Assembly (NCBI RefSeq): GCF_016741855.1 | Contig: NZ_JAERRH010000014.1 | Span: 62,001 to 126,000, forward strand | DNA length: 64,000 nucleotides | From: Streptomyces musisoli | GTDB lineage: Bacteria; Actinomycetota; Actinomycetes; Streptomycetales; Streptomycetaceae | Direction of reading: 5' to 3' | Shown here: piece after piece, positions 6,989-15,130 of the stretch | Position numbering within the stretch: position 1 is the first letter of the stretch | Layout: every line of letters begins with the position of its first letter | Translations under genes and position numbers: made by a program | The notes under the pieces: generated by a model | Database searches by the model: none | Seen by the model: only the letters and a program-made list of their open reading frames with translations | What the model was told of the DNA's origin: nothing

Positions 6989-9445
6989 ATGGCCCGCCGC
7001 AGCACGAAGACCCCGCCGCCCGACGATTCGTTCGAGGAGAGGATCCTCGACATCGACGTCGTGGACGAGATGCGTGGCTCCTACCTCGAGTACGCGTACT
7101 CGGTCATCTACTCGCGCGCCCTGCCGGACGCCCGCGACGGCCTCAAGCCGGTGCACCGCCGGATCGTGTACCAGATGAACGAGATGGGCCTGCGCCCCGA
7201 ACGCTCCTACGTGAAGTGCGCGCGTGTCGTCGGCGAGGTCATGGGCAAGCTGCACCCGCACGGCGACGCGTCGATCTACGACGCCCTGGTGCGCATGGCG
7301 CAGCCGTTCTCCATGCGGGTGCCGCTGGTCGACGGCCACGGCAACTTCGGCTCGCTGGGCAACGACGACCCGCCGGCCGCCATGCGGTACACCGAGTGCC
7401 GGATGGCCGAGGCGACGAGCCTGATGACCGAGTCGATCGACGAGGACACGGTCGACTTCGCGCCGAACTACGACGGCCAGGAGCAGGAGCCGGTGGCGCT
7501 GCCCGCCGCCTTCCCGAACCTGCTGGTCAACGGCTCCTCGGGCATCGCGGTCGGCATGGCGACGAACATGCCGCCGCACAACCTGCGGGAGGTCATCTCC
7601 GCCGCCCGCCATCTGATCCGGTTCCCGAACGCGGACCTGGACGCGCTGATGAAGCACGTCCCGGGCCCGGACCTGCCCACCGGCGGCCGGATCGTCGGCC
7701 TGGACGGCGTCCGGGACGCTTACGCGACCGGCCGCGGCACGTTCAAGATGCGCGCGACGGTCTCCATCGAGACCGTCACCGCCCGCCGCAAGGGCCTGGT
7801 GGTCACGGAACTGCCGTTCGCGGTCGGACCCGAGAAGGTCATCGCGAAGATCAAGGACCTGGTCAACGCGAAGAAGGTCCAGGGCATCGCCGACGTCAAG
7901 GACCTCACCGACCGCGAGCACGGCCTGCGCCTCGTCATCGAGATCAAGAACGGCTTCGTGCCGGAGGCGATCCTGGAGCAGCTGTACAAGCTGACCCCCA
8001 TGGAGGAGTCCTTCGGCATCAACAACGTCGCGCTGGTCGACGGCCAGCCGCTCACGCTGGGTCTGAAGGAGCTGCTGGAGGTCTACCTGGACCACCGCTT
8101 CGAGGTGGTCCGGCGCCGCAGCGAGTTCCGCCGCGGCAAGAAGCGCGACCGGCTGCACCTGGTCGAGGGCCTGCTGACCGCGCTGGTCGACATCGACGAG
8201 GTCATCCGGATCATCCGCTCCAGCGAGAACTCCGCGCAGGCCAAGCAGCGCCTGATGGAGCGCTACTCGCTGAGCGATGTGCAGACGCAGTACATCCTCG
8301 ACACGCCGCTGCGCCGGCTCACCAAGTTCGACCGGATCGAGCTGGAGGCGGAGAAGGACAAGCTCACCGCGGAGATCGAGGAGCTGACCCGGATCCTGGA
8401 CTCGGACGCGGAGCTGCGCAAGCTGGTCTCCGCCGAACTGGCCGCCGTGGCGAAGAAGTTCGGCACCGACCGGCGCACGGTCCTGCTGGAGGCCGGGGGC
8501 GCCCCGGCGGCGGCGGTCCCGCTCCAGGTGGCCGACGACCCGTGCCGGGTGCTGCTGTCCTCGACGGGGCTGCTGGCCCGTACGGCGACCGACGAGCCGC
8601 TGCCGGAGGCGGGCACCAAGCGCGTCAAGCACGACGTGATCGTCTCGGCGGTGCCGGCCACCGCGCGCGGGGTGATCGGCGCGGTGACCTCGGACGGCCG
8701 GCTGCTGCGTATCAACGTGGTCGACCTGCCGCAGCTGCCCGAGGCGGCGTCCCCGCCGAACCTCTCCGGAGGCGCCCCGCTGGCGGAGTTCGTCTCCCTG
8801 GAGGGCGACGAGACGGTGGTCTGCCTGATCACGCTGGACGAGTCGTCCCCGGGTCTCGCGATCGGCACCGAGCAGGGTGTCGTCAAGCGTGTGGTGCCCG
8901 ACTACCCGTCCAACAAGGACGAGTTGGAGGTCATCACGCTCAAGGAGGGCGACCGGATCGTCGGCGCGGTGGAGCTGCGCACCGGCGAGGAGGACCTGGT
9001 GTTCATCACCGACGACGCACAGCTGCTGCGCTTCCAGGCCTCCATCGTCCGTCCGCAAGGCCGCCCGGCGGGCGGTATGGCGGGGATCAAGCTCACCGAG
9101 GGCGCGAAGGTGATCTCCTTCACGGCGGTCGACCCGGCCGCCGACGCGGTGGTGTTCACGGTGGCGGGCTCGCGCGGCACGCTGGACGACTCGGTGCAGA
9201 CGACGGCCAAGCTGACGCCGTTCGACCAGTACCCGCGCAAGGGCCGGGCCACGGGTGGCGTGCGCTGCCAGCGGTTCCTGAAGGGCGAGGACTGCCTGTC
9301 GCTGGGCTGGGCGGGCCCGGTTCCCGCGCGTGCGGCGCAGAAGAACGGCGCCCCGGTGGAGCTGCCGGAGCCGGACCCGCGCCGGGACGGTTCGGGCACG
9401 TCACTGCCGAAGACGGTCGCTGTGGTGGCGGGGCCGGTGCTCTAG
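6989..9445 (+). CDS. parC: DNA topoisomerase IV subunit A (ParC; GyrA family)
   Basis: 818-residue type IIA topoisomerase breakage-reunion subunit, working with ParE (27141-29264) to decatenate chromosomes. The winged-helix core has RALPDARDGLKPVHRRI and GKLHPHGDASIYDA, and the catalytic tyrosine lies in MRYTECRM. The C-terminal third shows the beta-pinwheel repeats (GRLLRINVVDLPQL, GTEQGVVKRV, TDDAQLLRFQ, GGMAGIKL). Start ATG 6989 is set by AGGAGG 11 bp upstream; the open frame extends further upstream but without coding features. ParC rather than GyrA is inferred from the pairing with a lone ParE-type gene about 18 kb away. Confidence 0.92.
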   Translation: MARRSTKTPPPDDSFEERILDIDVVDEMRGSYLEYAYSVIYSRALPDARDGLKPVHRRIVYQMNEMGLRPERSYVKCARVVGEVMGKLHPHGDASIYDALVRMAQPFSMRVPLVDGHGNFGSLGNDDPPAAMRYTECRMAEATSLMTESIDEDTVDFAPNYDGQEQEPVALPAAFPNLLVNGSSGIAVGMATNMPPHNLREVISAARHLIRFPNADLDALMKHVPGPDLPTGGRIVGLDGVRDAYATGRGTFKMRATVSIETVTARRKGLVVTELPFAVGPEKVIAKIKDLVNAKKVQGIADVKDLTDREHGLRLVIEIKNGFVPEAILEQLYKLTPMEESFGINNVALVDGQPLTLGLKELLEVYLDHRFEVVRRRSEFRRGKKRDRLHLVEGLLTALVDIDEVIRIIRSSENSAQAKQRLMERYSLSDVQTQYILDTPLRRLTKFDRIELEAEKDKLTAEIEELTRILDSDAELRKLVSAELAAVAKKFGTDRRTVLLEAGGAPAAAVPLQVADDPCRVLLSSTGLLARTATDEPLPEAGTKRVKHDVIVSAVPATARGVIGAVTSDGRLLRINVVDLPQLPEAASPPNLSGGAPLAEFVSLEGDETVVCLITLDESSPGLAIGTEQGVVKRVVPDYPSNKDELEVITLKEGDRIVGAVELRTGEEDLVFITDDAQLLRFQASIVRPQGRPAGGMAGIKLTEGAKVISFTAVDPAADAVVFTVAGSRGTLDDSVQTTAKLTPFDQYPRKGRATGGVRCQRFLKGEDCLSLGWAGPVPARAAQKNGAPVELPEPDPRRDGSGTSLPKTVAVVAGPVL

Positions 9446-9479
9446 TAGCGCTTCGTCACGTTGTGTGTCTGTTTGTGGG

Positions 9480-9791
9480 AACGGGCGGCCGCAGGTGGTG
9501 CAGGTGGTGCGAGTGCCGGTCCAGCACCTCGGCAGGTCCTGAATGATGTCGAGGACCTGGTAGAGGGTCGGGCCGGCGTCCGCACTCCGGTGTCGAGCCA
9601 CCGAAGGGGCGGAAGGCCTGGGCGGCGGTGACGAGGGTGAGGCGCTGGTGCCGGCCGCGCCAGGTCCGGCCCTCGAAGTGGTCCAGGCCCGGGCCGCGCT
9701 TGAGTTCCCGGTAGTCGTGGTCGATCCGCCGGCGCGTCTGCGCCCACCGCGGCGCTCGCCACGGGGCGTCCGGTCGGGGCACGGCTTGGTA
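9480..9791 (-). pseudogene. Decayed IS701-like transposase C-terminal fragment
   Basis: On the minus strand one frame (9612-9791) reads RRIDHDYRELKRGPGLDHFE then GRTWRGRHQRLTLVTAAQAF. This is the conserved glutamate-containing end of IS701/IS4-group DDE transposases. The reading then shifts frame and continues at about 9480-9590 as AGPTLYQVLDIIQDL followed by CxxCGRPFP, matching the usual transposase tail. The N-terminal two thirds, including the first two acidic residues, and any terminal inverted repeats are missing, so this is a dead relic. It fills most of the 425-bp gap after parC. Confidence 0.8.
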
Positions 9792-9870
9792 TGTGGAAGA
9801 GTCAGACGCCGTCGCCCGTGCCGGCCGTACGAGGTCGTGCCCTGGGGCCAAGAGGATCAGGAGTCGTTCG

Positions 9871-10401
9871 ATGGCTGATGAGATCACGCTGCGCCCGGTG
9901 ACCGCCGACGATCTGGACCTGTTCGACCGCGAGTTCAACGGGCCGGAGGGGGCCGGCCAGTACCAGTGGTTCGGCTTCGGGTCACCGGCCGGCCTGCGTC
10001 GGCAGTTCGCCGAGACCGGCCTGCTCGGTCCCGACGGCGGCGTGCTCTCCGTCGCGGAAGCGGGCCGTACGGTGGGCCGGGTCGAGTGGTTCGCCAGCAC
10101 CTGGGGGCGGCCCGCCACCTCCACCTGCTGGACCCTGGCGATCGGCCTGGTGCCGGCCTCGCACGGCCGCGGCATAGGCACCCAGGCCCAACGACTGCTG
10201 GCCGAGTACCTCTTCGACCACACCAGGGCCGAACGGCTCCAGGCCTGGACGGACTGCGCCAACCTCGCCGAGCAGCGTGCCTTGGAGAAGGCAGGCTTCG
10301 TCAGGGAGGGCGTGCTGCGCTCCGCGCAGTGGCGCGGCGGCCAGTGGCACGATCAAGTGATCTTCTCCATGCTCCGCGCGGAGCGGTCCGGCGGCTCATG
10401 A
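9871..10401 (+). CDS. GNAT-family N-acetyltransferase (RimJ/RimL-like)
   Basis: 176-residue acyltransferase of the RimJ/RimL-type GNAT group, which acetylates N-termini or small amines with acetyl-CoA. The acetyl-CoA loop is GLVPASHGRGIGTQAQRLL, followed by AWTDCANLAEQRALEKAGF and VREGVLRSAQWRGGQWHDQV, the typical ending of the group. The start ATG at 9871 has AGGAG about 10 bp upstream; the open frame begins earlier but without a ribosome-binding site. It is flanked on both sides by transposase relics, which suggests it arrived horizontally. The substrate cannot be predicted. Confidence 0.88.
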   Translation: MADEITLRPVTADDLDLFDREFNGPEGAGQYQWFGFGSPAGLRRQFAETGLLGPDGGVLSVAEAGRTVGRVEWFASTWGRPATSTCWTLAIGLVPASHGRGIGTQAQRLLAEYLFDHTRAERLQAWTDCANLAEQRALEKAGFVREGVLRSAQWRGGQWHDQVIFSMLRAERSGGS

Positions 10402-10413
10402 CCGAAGCCGCAG

Positions 10414-10900
10414 TCAGACCGAGGCGAGGGTCACGGTGCCGTGGGCGTTGCAGACGCGCTCGTCGAACCTGGTGGCCACCGCCCGGGACTCGAGACCGTT
10501 GATCGTGCGCTCAACTTCGTTCCTCTTGTAGATCGCCTTGTCGAAGGTGATGGTTCCGCCGCCCTTGCTGCCACGGCCGTGCCGGTCGGCCCGCTGGTTC
10601 CTCGGTTCGGGGGTGGTGTGCCTGATCTGGCGTCCGCGCAGGTGGCGGCGGTCACGTCGGGCGGAATACGCCTTGGGCGGTGGCGGCGCGCAGGGCGGCG
10701 GTGAGGCCGCCCGCCACGGCGGCCGGCCCCTCCGCCGAGATGATCCGGCCGGGTACGGGATTTCCCGCCGCCGAGGCGGGCGGCCCGAATCCGTTCCATG
10801 ACGGGGACGAGTTGCGGTGCGTCGCCCAAGGCGGCCGCGAAGATCCTGTCCCAGCTGCCGTCCGCTGAATGCCGCGATCCACACCGAACCCGGAAGGCCC
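10414..10900 (-). pseudogene. Frameshifted, internally deleted IS5-family transposase relic
   Basis: Minus-strand fragments match an IS5-group transposase across frames. DGSWDRIF is joined directly to GDAPQLVPVMERIRAARLGG and RTRPDH in one frame, so the central part of the enzyme with the first catalytic residues is deleted. After a degenerate stretch another frame gives RRHLRGRQIRHTTPEPRNQR, then KRNEVERTINGLESRAVATRFDER and HGTVTLA, the normal C-terminus. No intact terminal repeats were found. The relic is adjacent to the 3' end of the GNAT gene and fills the gap before the GTPase gene. Confidence 0.8.
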
Positions 10901-10953
10901 CCACCTGTTCAAGCACCCAGTACGCGTGTCACCGACGTCCAGGGACAGCACAC

Positions 10954-12081
10954 CTAGCCGGGCGGATCCTCCAGGTCGGCTTCCGCTTCGGCCGGACCCT
11001 GCACGTAGCGCAGCACGCCCCACATGCCGTGCTCGTCGGCGTGTGGGGCGTCGCTCTTGCAGGCCTCCAGTTCCTTGCCGAGGGCGTCCGCGTCGATGCC
11101 GGAACCGATCAGCACGAGCTGGGTGAGCCGGGCTGCCCCGGGCGCCCAGGACTCCGGGTAGAAACGCAGGAACCGGCCGACGGCGTGCACGGCGTACCGG
11201 TGGTCGGGGTCGTGCGGCCCGAAGTCCACGTACCCCTTGATCCGGTACAGCCCCTCGGACCTGCCGTCCAGGAACTGCATGAGCCGGCGGGGCTCCAGGG
11301 GAACGTCGGAGGTGAAGGACAGGCTGTCGTAGCCGGTGTGCAGGTGCCCGGTGTGTTCCCCGGCGTCCTCGGCGTCCCCGCTGTCCTCGGCGTGCTCGTG
11401 GAGGTCGTCGAAGGACAGCTGGCCGATGCGCTCCTCGCTCGGCCGGCAGTCGAAGAGGAACTCGGGGTCGATCCGGCCGTAGGTGGCGGGGACGACGGCC
11501 GCGCGGTCGGTGAGCGAGCGGACGAGCCCCAGGACCCGGTCGGCGTCGCCGGCACGGTCGAGCTTGTTGACGACGACCAGGTCGGCGAGGGCGAGATGCC
11601 GGTCGATCTCGGGGTGCTTCGCGCGCGTGTCGTCGAACTCGGCGGCGTCGACGACCTCGACGAGACCTCCGTAGACGATGCCCGGGTGCTCGCTGGCGAG
11701 CACCATGCGCACGAGTTCCTGCGGCTCGGCCAGCCCGCTGGCCTCGATGACGATCACATCGATGCCGGTGGCGGGCGCCGCGAGCCGGTCCAGGTAGAGG
11801 TCGAGTTCGCTCGCGTCGACGGCGCAGCACAGGCAGCCGTTGCCGAGCGAGACGGTCGAGTCGCCGAGAGCGCCCGCGACGGCCATCGCGTCGATCTCGA
11901 TGGCGCCGAAGTCGTTGACGACCGCCCCGATCCGGCTGCCTCCACTGCGGTGCAGCAGGTGGTTGAGGAGCGTGGTCTTCCCGGATCCCAGAAAGCCCGC
12001 GAGCACGACGACCGGGATCTGGCGCGGGCTACGACTGCTGTCCTGGCTGTTCGCCAAGCTGTTCCCCAAGCTGTTCCCCAA
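10954..12081 (-). CDS. CobW/COG0523-family GTPase (putative metal chaperone)
   Basis: 375-residue G3E-family P-loop GTPase thought to deliver a metal ion to a client protein. Walker A is GFLGSGKTTLLNH, the metal-binding CxCC motif is GNGCLCCAV, the G-domain motifs EASGLAEP and NKLDRAG are present, and a CobW C-terminal domain spans about 230-355. A His/Asp-rich loop (DDLHEHAEDSGDAE and EHTGHLHTGYD) may bind metal. The chosen start is a TTG at 12081 behind GGAGAGAGGT, and its first codons lie in a tandem repeat giving MGNSLGNSLANS. No Zur-like box was seen upstream, so the cognate metal is open. Confidence 0.88.
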   Translation of the reverse strand: MGNSLGNSLANSQDSSRSPRQIPVVVLAGFLGSGKTTLLNHLLHRSGGSRIGAVVNDFGAIEIDAMAVAGALGDSTVSLGNGCLCCAVDASELDLYLDRLAAPATGIDVIVIEASGLAEPQELVRMVLASEHPGIVYGGLVEVVDAAEFDDTRAKHPEIDRHLALADLVVVNKLDRAGDADRVLGLVRSLTDRAAVVPATYGRIDPEFLFDCRPSEERIGQLSFDDLHEHAEDSGDAEDAGEHTGHLHTGYDSLSFTSDVPLEPRRLMQFLDGRSEGLYRIKGYVDFGPHDPDHRYAVHAVGRFLRFYPESWAPGAARLTQLVLIGSGIDADALGKELEACKSDAPHADEHGMWGVLRYVQGPAEAEADLEDPPG

Positions 12082-12082
12082 G
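12047..12082. repeat. Three 12-bp tandem units at the start of the CobW gene
   Basis: Three consecutive copies of CTGTTCCCCAAG (the first with one change) encode a repeated Gly-Asn-Ser-Leu motif at the N-terminus on the minus strand. Copy-number changes would keep the reading frame. Confidence 0.85.
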
Positions 12083-12130
12083 GGTGACCTCTCTCCTGTG
12101 GACCGGCTGCGGACCAGGATAGGAGGGTTC

Positions 12131-12202
12131 CGGGGGACGTCGACCGACCGGGGGACGTCGGCCGACCGGGGGACGTCGGCCGACCGGGGGACGTCGGCCG
12201 AC
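12131..12202. repeat. Four 18-bp tandem repeats
   Basis: Four head-to-tail copies of CGGGGGACGTCGGCCGAC, the first with a single change, in the gap upstream of the CobW gene. No gene covers them. Confidence 0.9.
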
Positions 12203-12240
12203 CGGCGGACGGGTGCGCCGACGGGACCGACGCCGACGGC

Positions 12241-12328
12241 GGGGGTGCGTGCGCCGAGGGGCGGGGGTGCGTGCGCCGACGGGCGGGGGTGCGTGCGCCG
12301 ACGGGCGGGGGTGCGTGCGCCGACGGGC
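12241..12328. repeat. Four 22-bp tandem repeats plus a degenerate tail
   Basis: Four copies of a 22-bp unit (GGGGGTGCGTGCGCCGACGG followed by GC), the first with one change. Degenerate GCGTGCGCCA/ACGT-type units continue to about 12535. The 460-bp gap 12082-12541 holds only these repeats and the TTG-start leader of the CobW gene; I see no gene in it. Confidence 0.85.
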
Positions 12329-12541
12329 GGTGTGCCGGCGTGCAGCGCGGGCGCGGGCGACAGCCGGGCAGCAGGCCGGGTGCGTCAGCGGACGGCGGCC
12401 GCGTGCGCCAACGTGTAGGGGCGGCGTGCGCCAGCGTATGGGCGCGTGCGGCACCGTACGTGGGCGTGCGTCAGCGTGGGGGGCGGGGCGGCGTGCGCCA
12501 ACGTACGCGCGCGTGCGTCAGCGTGTGGGGCGGGCGCGGCC

Positions 12542-13708
12542 TCAGCCGGCGGCGGGGACCGCGACGGGCGGCTGCGGCCCCACATAGCGCGCCACGGGGC
12601 GGATGATCTTCGAGTCGGCCGCCTGCTCCAGGATGTTGGCGCTCCAGCCCACCACCCGTGCCGCGGCGAAGGTGGGCGTGAACATCTCCCGGGGCAGGCC
12701 GCACAGTTCCATGACCACACCGGCGTAGAACTCGACGTTGGTGTGCAGCTCGCGGCCGGGCTTCAGCTCGGCGAGGATCGCCTCCACCCGGCGCTCGACC
12801 TCCACCGCGAAGTCCACCCGCGGGCCGCCGAAGCCCAGGGCGATCTCCCGGAGCATCCGCGAGCGAGGGTCCTCCGTACGGTAGACGGCATGCCCGAAGC
12901 CCATGATCCGGTCGCCGGCGAGGACCCGCTCGCGGATCCAGGGGTCGATCCGGCCGGGCGTGCCGATCGCGTCCAGCGTGTCCAGGGCGCGGCTGGGTGC
13001 GCCTCCGTGCAGCGGCCCGGACAGGGCTCCGACGGCCCCGGTCAGGCAGGCCGCGACGTCGGCGCCGGTGGAGGCGATCACGCGTGCCGTGAAGGTTGAC
13101 GCATTGAATCCGTGATCAATGGTTGAGATCAGGTATTGCTCGACCGCACGGGCCCGTAGCGGGTCCGGCTCCGAACCCGTCAGCATGTACAGGTAGTTGG
13201 CCGCGTACGAGAGGTCCTCCCGCGGTTCGACCGGGTCGAGCCCTCGGCCGAGCCGGTAGAGCGCGGTGAGCAGGGTGGGTACGGCCGCGCAGGCGGCCAC
13301 CGTGTCGGCGCGCCGCCGGTCGGCGTCGATGTCGTAGACCGGCCGGAAGCCCTGGGTGGCGCCCAGCAGGGACAGGGCCGTGCGCAGTCCGGCCAGCGGC
13401 CCGGACCCCCGGCCGGCCTCGGCGACGGCGGGCAGGGCGGCGCGGACGTCGTCGGGCAGGCGCCGCTGCGCGGCGGTCTCGGCGGTGAAGGCGGCACTGC
13501 GCCGCGCGTCCGGCAGCCTGCCGTGGACCAGGAGGTGCCAGACGTCCTCGAAGCTCCGGGTGCGGGCGAGGTCGACGGCCGAGTACTGCCGGTAGTGGTA
13601 GAAGCCCTCCCTGCCCCGCACGTCACCGACCTCGGTCTCGGTGACGACGACGCCCGCGAGACCGCGCGGGGCGTCGATGAGGGTGGCGACTGCCCTGTTG
13701 ATGGTCAT
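12542..13708 (-). CDS. Citrate synthase (type II, CitA-like)
   Basis: 388-residue citrate/2-methylcitrate synthase condensing an acyl-CoA with oxaloacetate. Family blocks are VTETEVGDVRGREGFYHYRQ near the N-terminus, the first active-site histidine in GPLHGGAPSRALDTLD, the second in GFGHAVYRTEDPRSRML, and the C-terminal GWSANILEQ and RYVGPQPP. At the third catalytic position the sequence is NVEFYAGVV, with Glu in place of the usual Asp, as I recall for mycobacterial CitA-like enzymes. Start ATG 13708 follows GGGAGGAAAATC. It is divergent from a second citrate-synthase-like gene across 112 bp containing a palindrome. Confidence 0.9.
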   Translation of the reverse strand: MTINRAVATLIDAPRGLAGVVVTETEVGDVRGREGFYHYRQYSAVDLARTRSFEDVWHLLVHGRLPDARRSAAFTAETAAQRRLPDDVRAALPAVAEAGRGSGPLAGLRTALSLLGATQGFRPVYDIDADRRRADTVAACAAVPTLLTALYRLGRGLDPVEPREDLSYAANYLYMLTGSEPDPLRARAVEQYLISTIDHGFNASTFTARVIASTGADVAACLTGAVGALSGPLHGGAPSRALDTLDAIGTPGRIDPWIRERVLAGDRIMGFGHAVYRTEDPRSRMLREIALGFGGPRVDFAVEVERRVEAILAELKPGRELHTNVEFYAGVVMELCGLPREMFTPTFAAARVVGWSANILEQAADSKIIRPVARYVGPQPPVAVPAAG

Positions 13709-13764
13709 GATTTTCCTCCCTGGACTTGATCCGACTGTCCATGCTTGACTAAGTTGCTGTCAAT

Positions 13765-13779
13765 ATTGATTGAATCAAT
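13765..13779. promoter_or_regulatory. 15-bp palindrome between the divergent citrate synthase genes
   Basis: ATTGATTGAATCAAT is a perfect inverted repeat around a central base, in an AT-rich patch of a very GC-rich genome and midway between two divergent starts (13708 and 13821). It looks like an operator. The HTH-bearing product of the right-hand gene is the obvious candidate binder, though this is inference. Confidence 0.6.
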
Positions 13780-13820
13780 GGATAGCCATCAACATGTGCA
13801 GAGGCGACTACGGTGACCCC

Positions 13821-15077
13821 ATGCGCGATCACGACACCGCTCCCCACCATCCCGGGCGCCGGCTGACCACCAAGGAGACCGCCGAACTGCTCGGCGTGAA
13901 GTCCGAGACGGTCTACGCGTACGTGAGTCGCGGCCTGCTCAGCAGCAGACGTGAACCCGGCGGGCGGGCCAGCACCTTCGAGGCCAAGGAGGTCGAGGCC
14001 CTCGCCCGCCGCAACCGGCGTGAGGCGGCCGGCGGCCCGGGCTCCGGCGGTGATCTGTCCGTCCGCACCCGGATCACGCTCATCGATCGCGACCGGTACT
14101 TCTTCCGGGGTGTGGACGCCGTCGAACTGGCCGCACGTCACCCCTACGAGGAGGTCGCGGAGTGGCTGTGGACCGGCCGGCTGACGCCGGGGGTGAGGTT
14201 CACCGCGCCCGAGGACACCGTGCGGGTCGCCCGCCGCGCGGTGGACGCCCTGTCCGAGCACGCATCCCCCGTCGACCGGCTGCGGGTGGCGGCGGTCGCC
14301 GCGGCGGCCGAGGATCCGCTGCGCTTCGACCTGTCCGAGGAGGCCGTGCTGAACACGGCGCGCATCCTCATCCCCACCCTCGTCTCCGCGCTGCCGCCGG
14401 CCCGGCACGACCACAGGGACGACGGCCCGCTGGCCCACCGCCTGTGGGGCCGGCTGACCGGCCGTCCCGCCGACGAGGCGTCCCTCCGCGTCCTGGACAC
14501 CGCGCTCGCCCTGCTCGCCGACCACGACCTGGCCGCGTCCACGCTCGCGGTCCGGGTCGCCGCCTCGGCCCGGGCCCATGCCTACGCGGCCGTGTCGGCC
14601 GGCCTCGGCGTGCTGGAGGGACCGCTGCACGGCGCGGCCAGCGGCCTGGCGCACCGGATGCTCCTGGACGTGCTCGACCAGGGCACGGCGGTGCCGGTGA
14701 TCGCCGAGGAGCTGCGCGCCGGCCGCCGCGTCCCCGGCCTCGGTCACCGGCTGTACATGGGCGAGGACCCCCGCGCGCGGGCCCTCTTCGCCCTGCTGGA
14801 ACAGGTCCCGCGCGCGGAGTCCGCGCTGCTCGCGGCACGTGACGTCGTCGCCACGACCGCCCGGCACACCCCGCTGCACGCCAACGTGGACCTGGCCCTG
14901 GCGGTCTTCACCGCGTCCTGCGGCATGCCGGCCACGGCGGGCGAGACGATCTTCGCCGTCGCCCGGACCGCGGGCTGGATCGCCCATGCCCTGGAGGAGT
15001 ACGGCGAGCGCCCGCTGCGTATGCGCCCCAGCGGCCACTACGTCGGTGCGCGTCCGCCACAGCCCCTCCCGGAGTAG
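13821..15077 (+). CDS. Citrate synthase-like protein with N-terminal helix-turn-helix domain
   Basis: 418-residue protein. Residues about 12-62 form a MerR/excisionase-type DNA-binding domain (LTTKETAELLGVKSETVYAY then VSRGLLSSRREPGGR). A citrate synthase fold follows with the catalytic triad apparently intact: His in LEGPLHGAASGLA, His in PGLGHRLYMGEDPRAR, and Asp in LHANVDLALAVF. It may be an enzyme, or a regulator that senses acetyl-CoA or oxaloacetate with an enzyme-like domain. Start ATG 13821 was chosen because the HTH begins soon after; upstream in-frame starts near 13770 lie in the AT-rich promoter region. It is the divergent partner of the citrate synthase at 12542-13708. Confidence 0.82.
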   Translation: MRDHDTAPHHPGRRLTTKETAELLGVKSETVYAYVSRGLLSSRREPGGRASTFEAKEVEALARRNRREAAGGPGSGGDLSVRTRITLIDRDRYFFRGVDAVELAARHPYEEVAEWLWTGRLTPGVRFTAPEDTVRVARRAVDALSEHASPVDRLRVAAVAAAAEDPLRFDLSEEAVLNTARILIPTLVSALPPARHDHRDDGPLAHRLWGRLTGRPADEASLRVLDTALALLADHDLAASTLAVRVAASARAHAYAAVSAGLGVLEGPLHGAASGLAHRMLLDVLDQGTAVPVIAEELRAGRRVPGLGHRLYMGEDPRARALFALLEQVPRAESALLAARDVVATTARHTPLHANVDLALAVFTASCGMPATAGETIFAVARTAGWIAHALEEYGERPLRMRPSGHYVGARPPQPLPE

Positions 15078-15111
15078 GCCGCACCGGGGCCGGAAGTCCC
15101 CCCGGGGAGAC

Positions 15112-15130
15112 TCAGGTTAGGCTCACCTCT
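15112..15130 (+). promoter_or_regulatory. Iron box (DmdR1/IdeR operator)
   Basis: TCAGGTTAGGCTCACCTCT matches 16 of 19 positions of the actinobacterial iron-box consensus TTAGGTTAGGCTCACCTAA. It ends one base before the GTG start at 15131, so iron-loaded DmdR1 binding here would block the promoter or transcription start. Confidence 0.85.

Noticed and set aside
6875..9058. 727-codon minus frame opposite parC
   Set aside because: Antisense shadow of a conserved topoisomerase gene; low-complexity translation.
12047..12541. Repeats as a possible replication origin or iteron array
   Set aside because: Units are GC-rich and lack DnaA-box-like sequences; no replication initiator gene is nearby.
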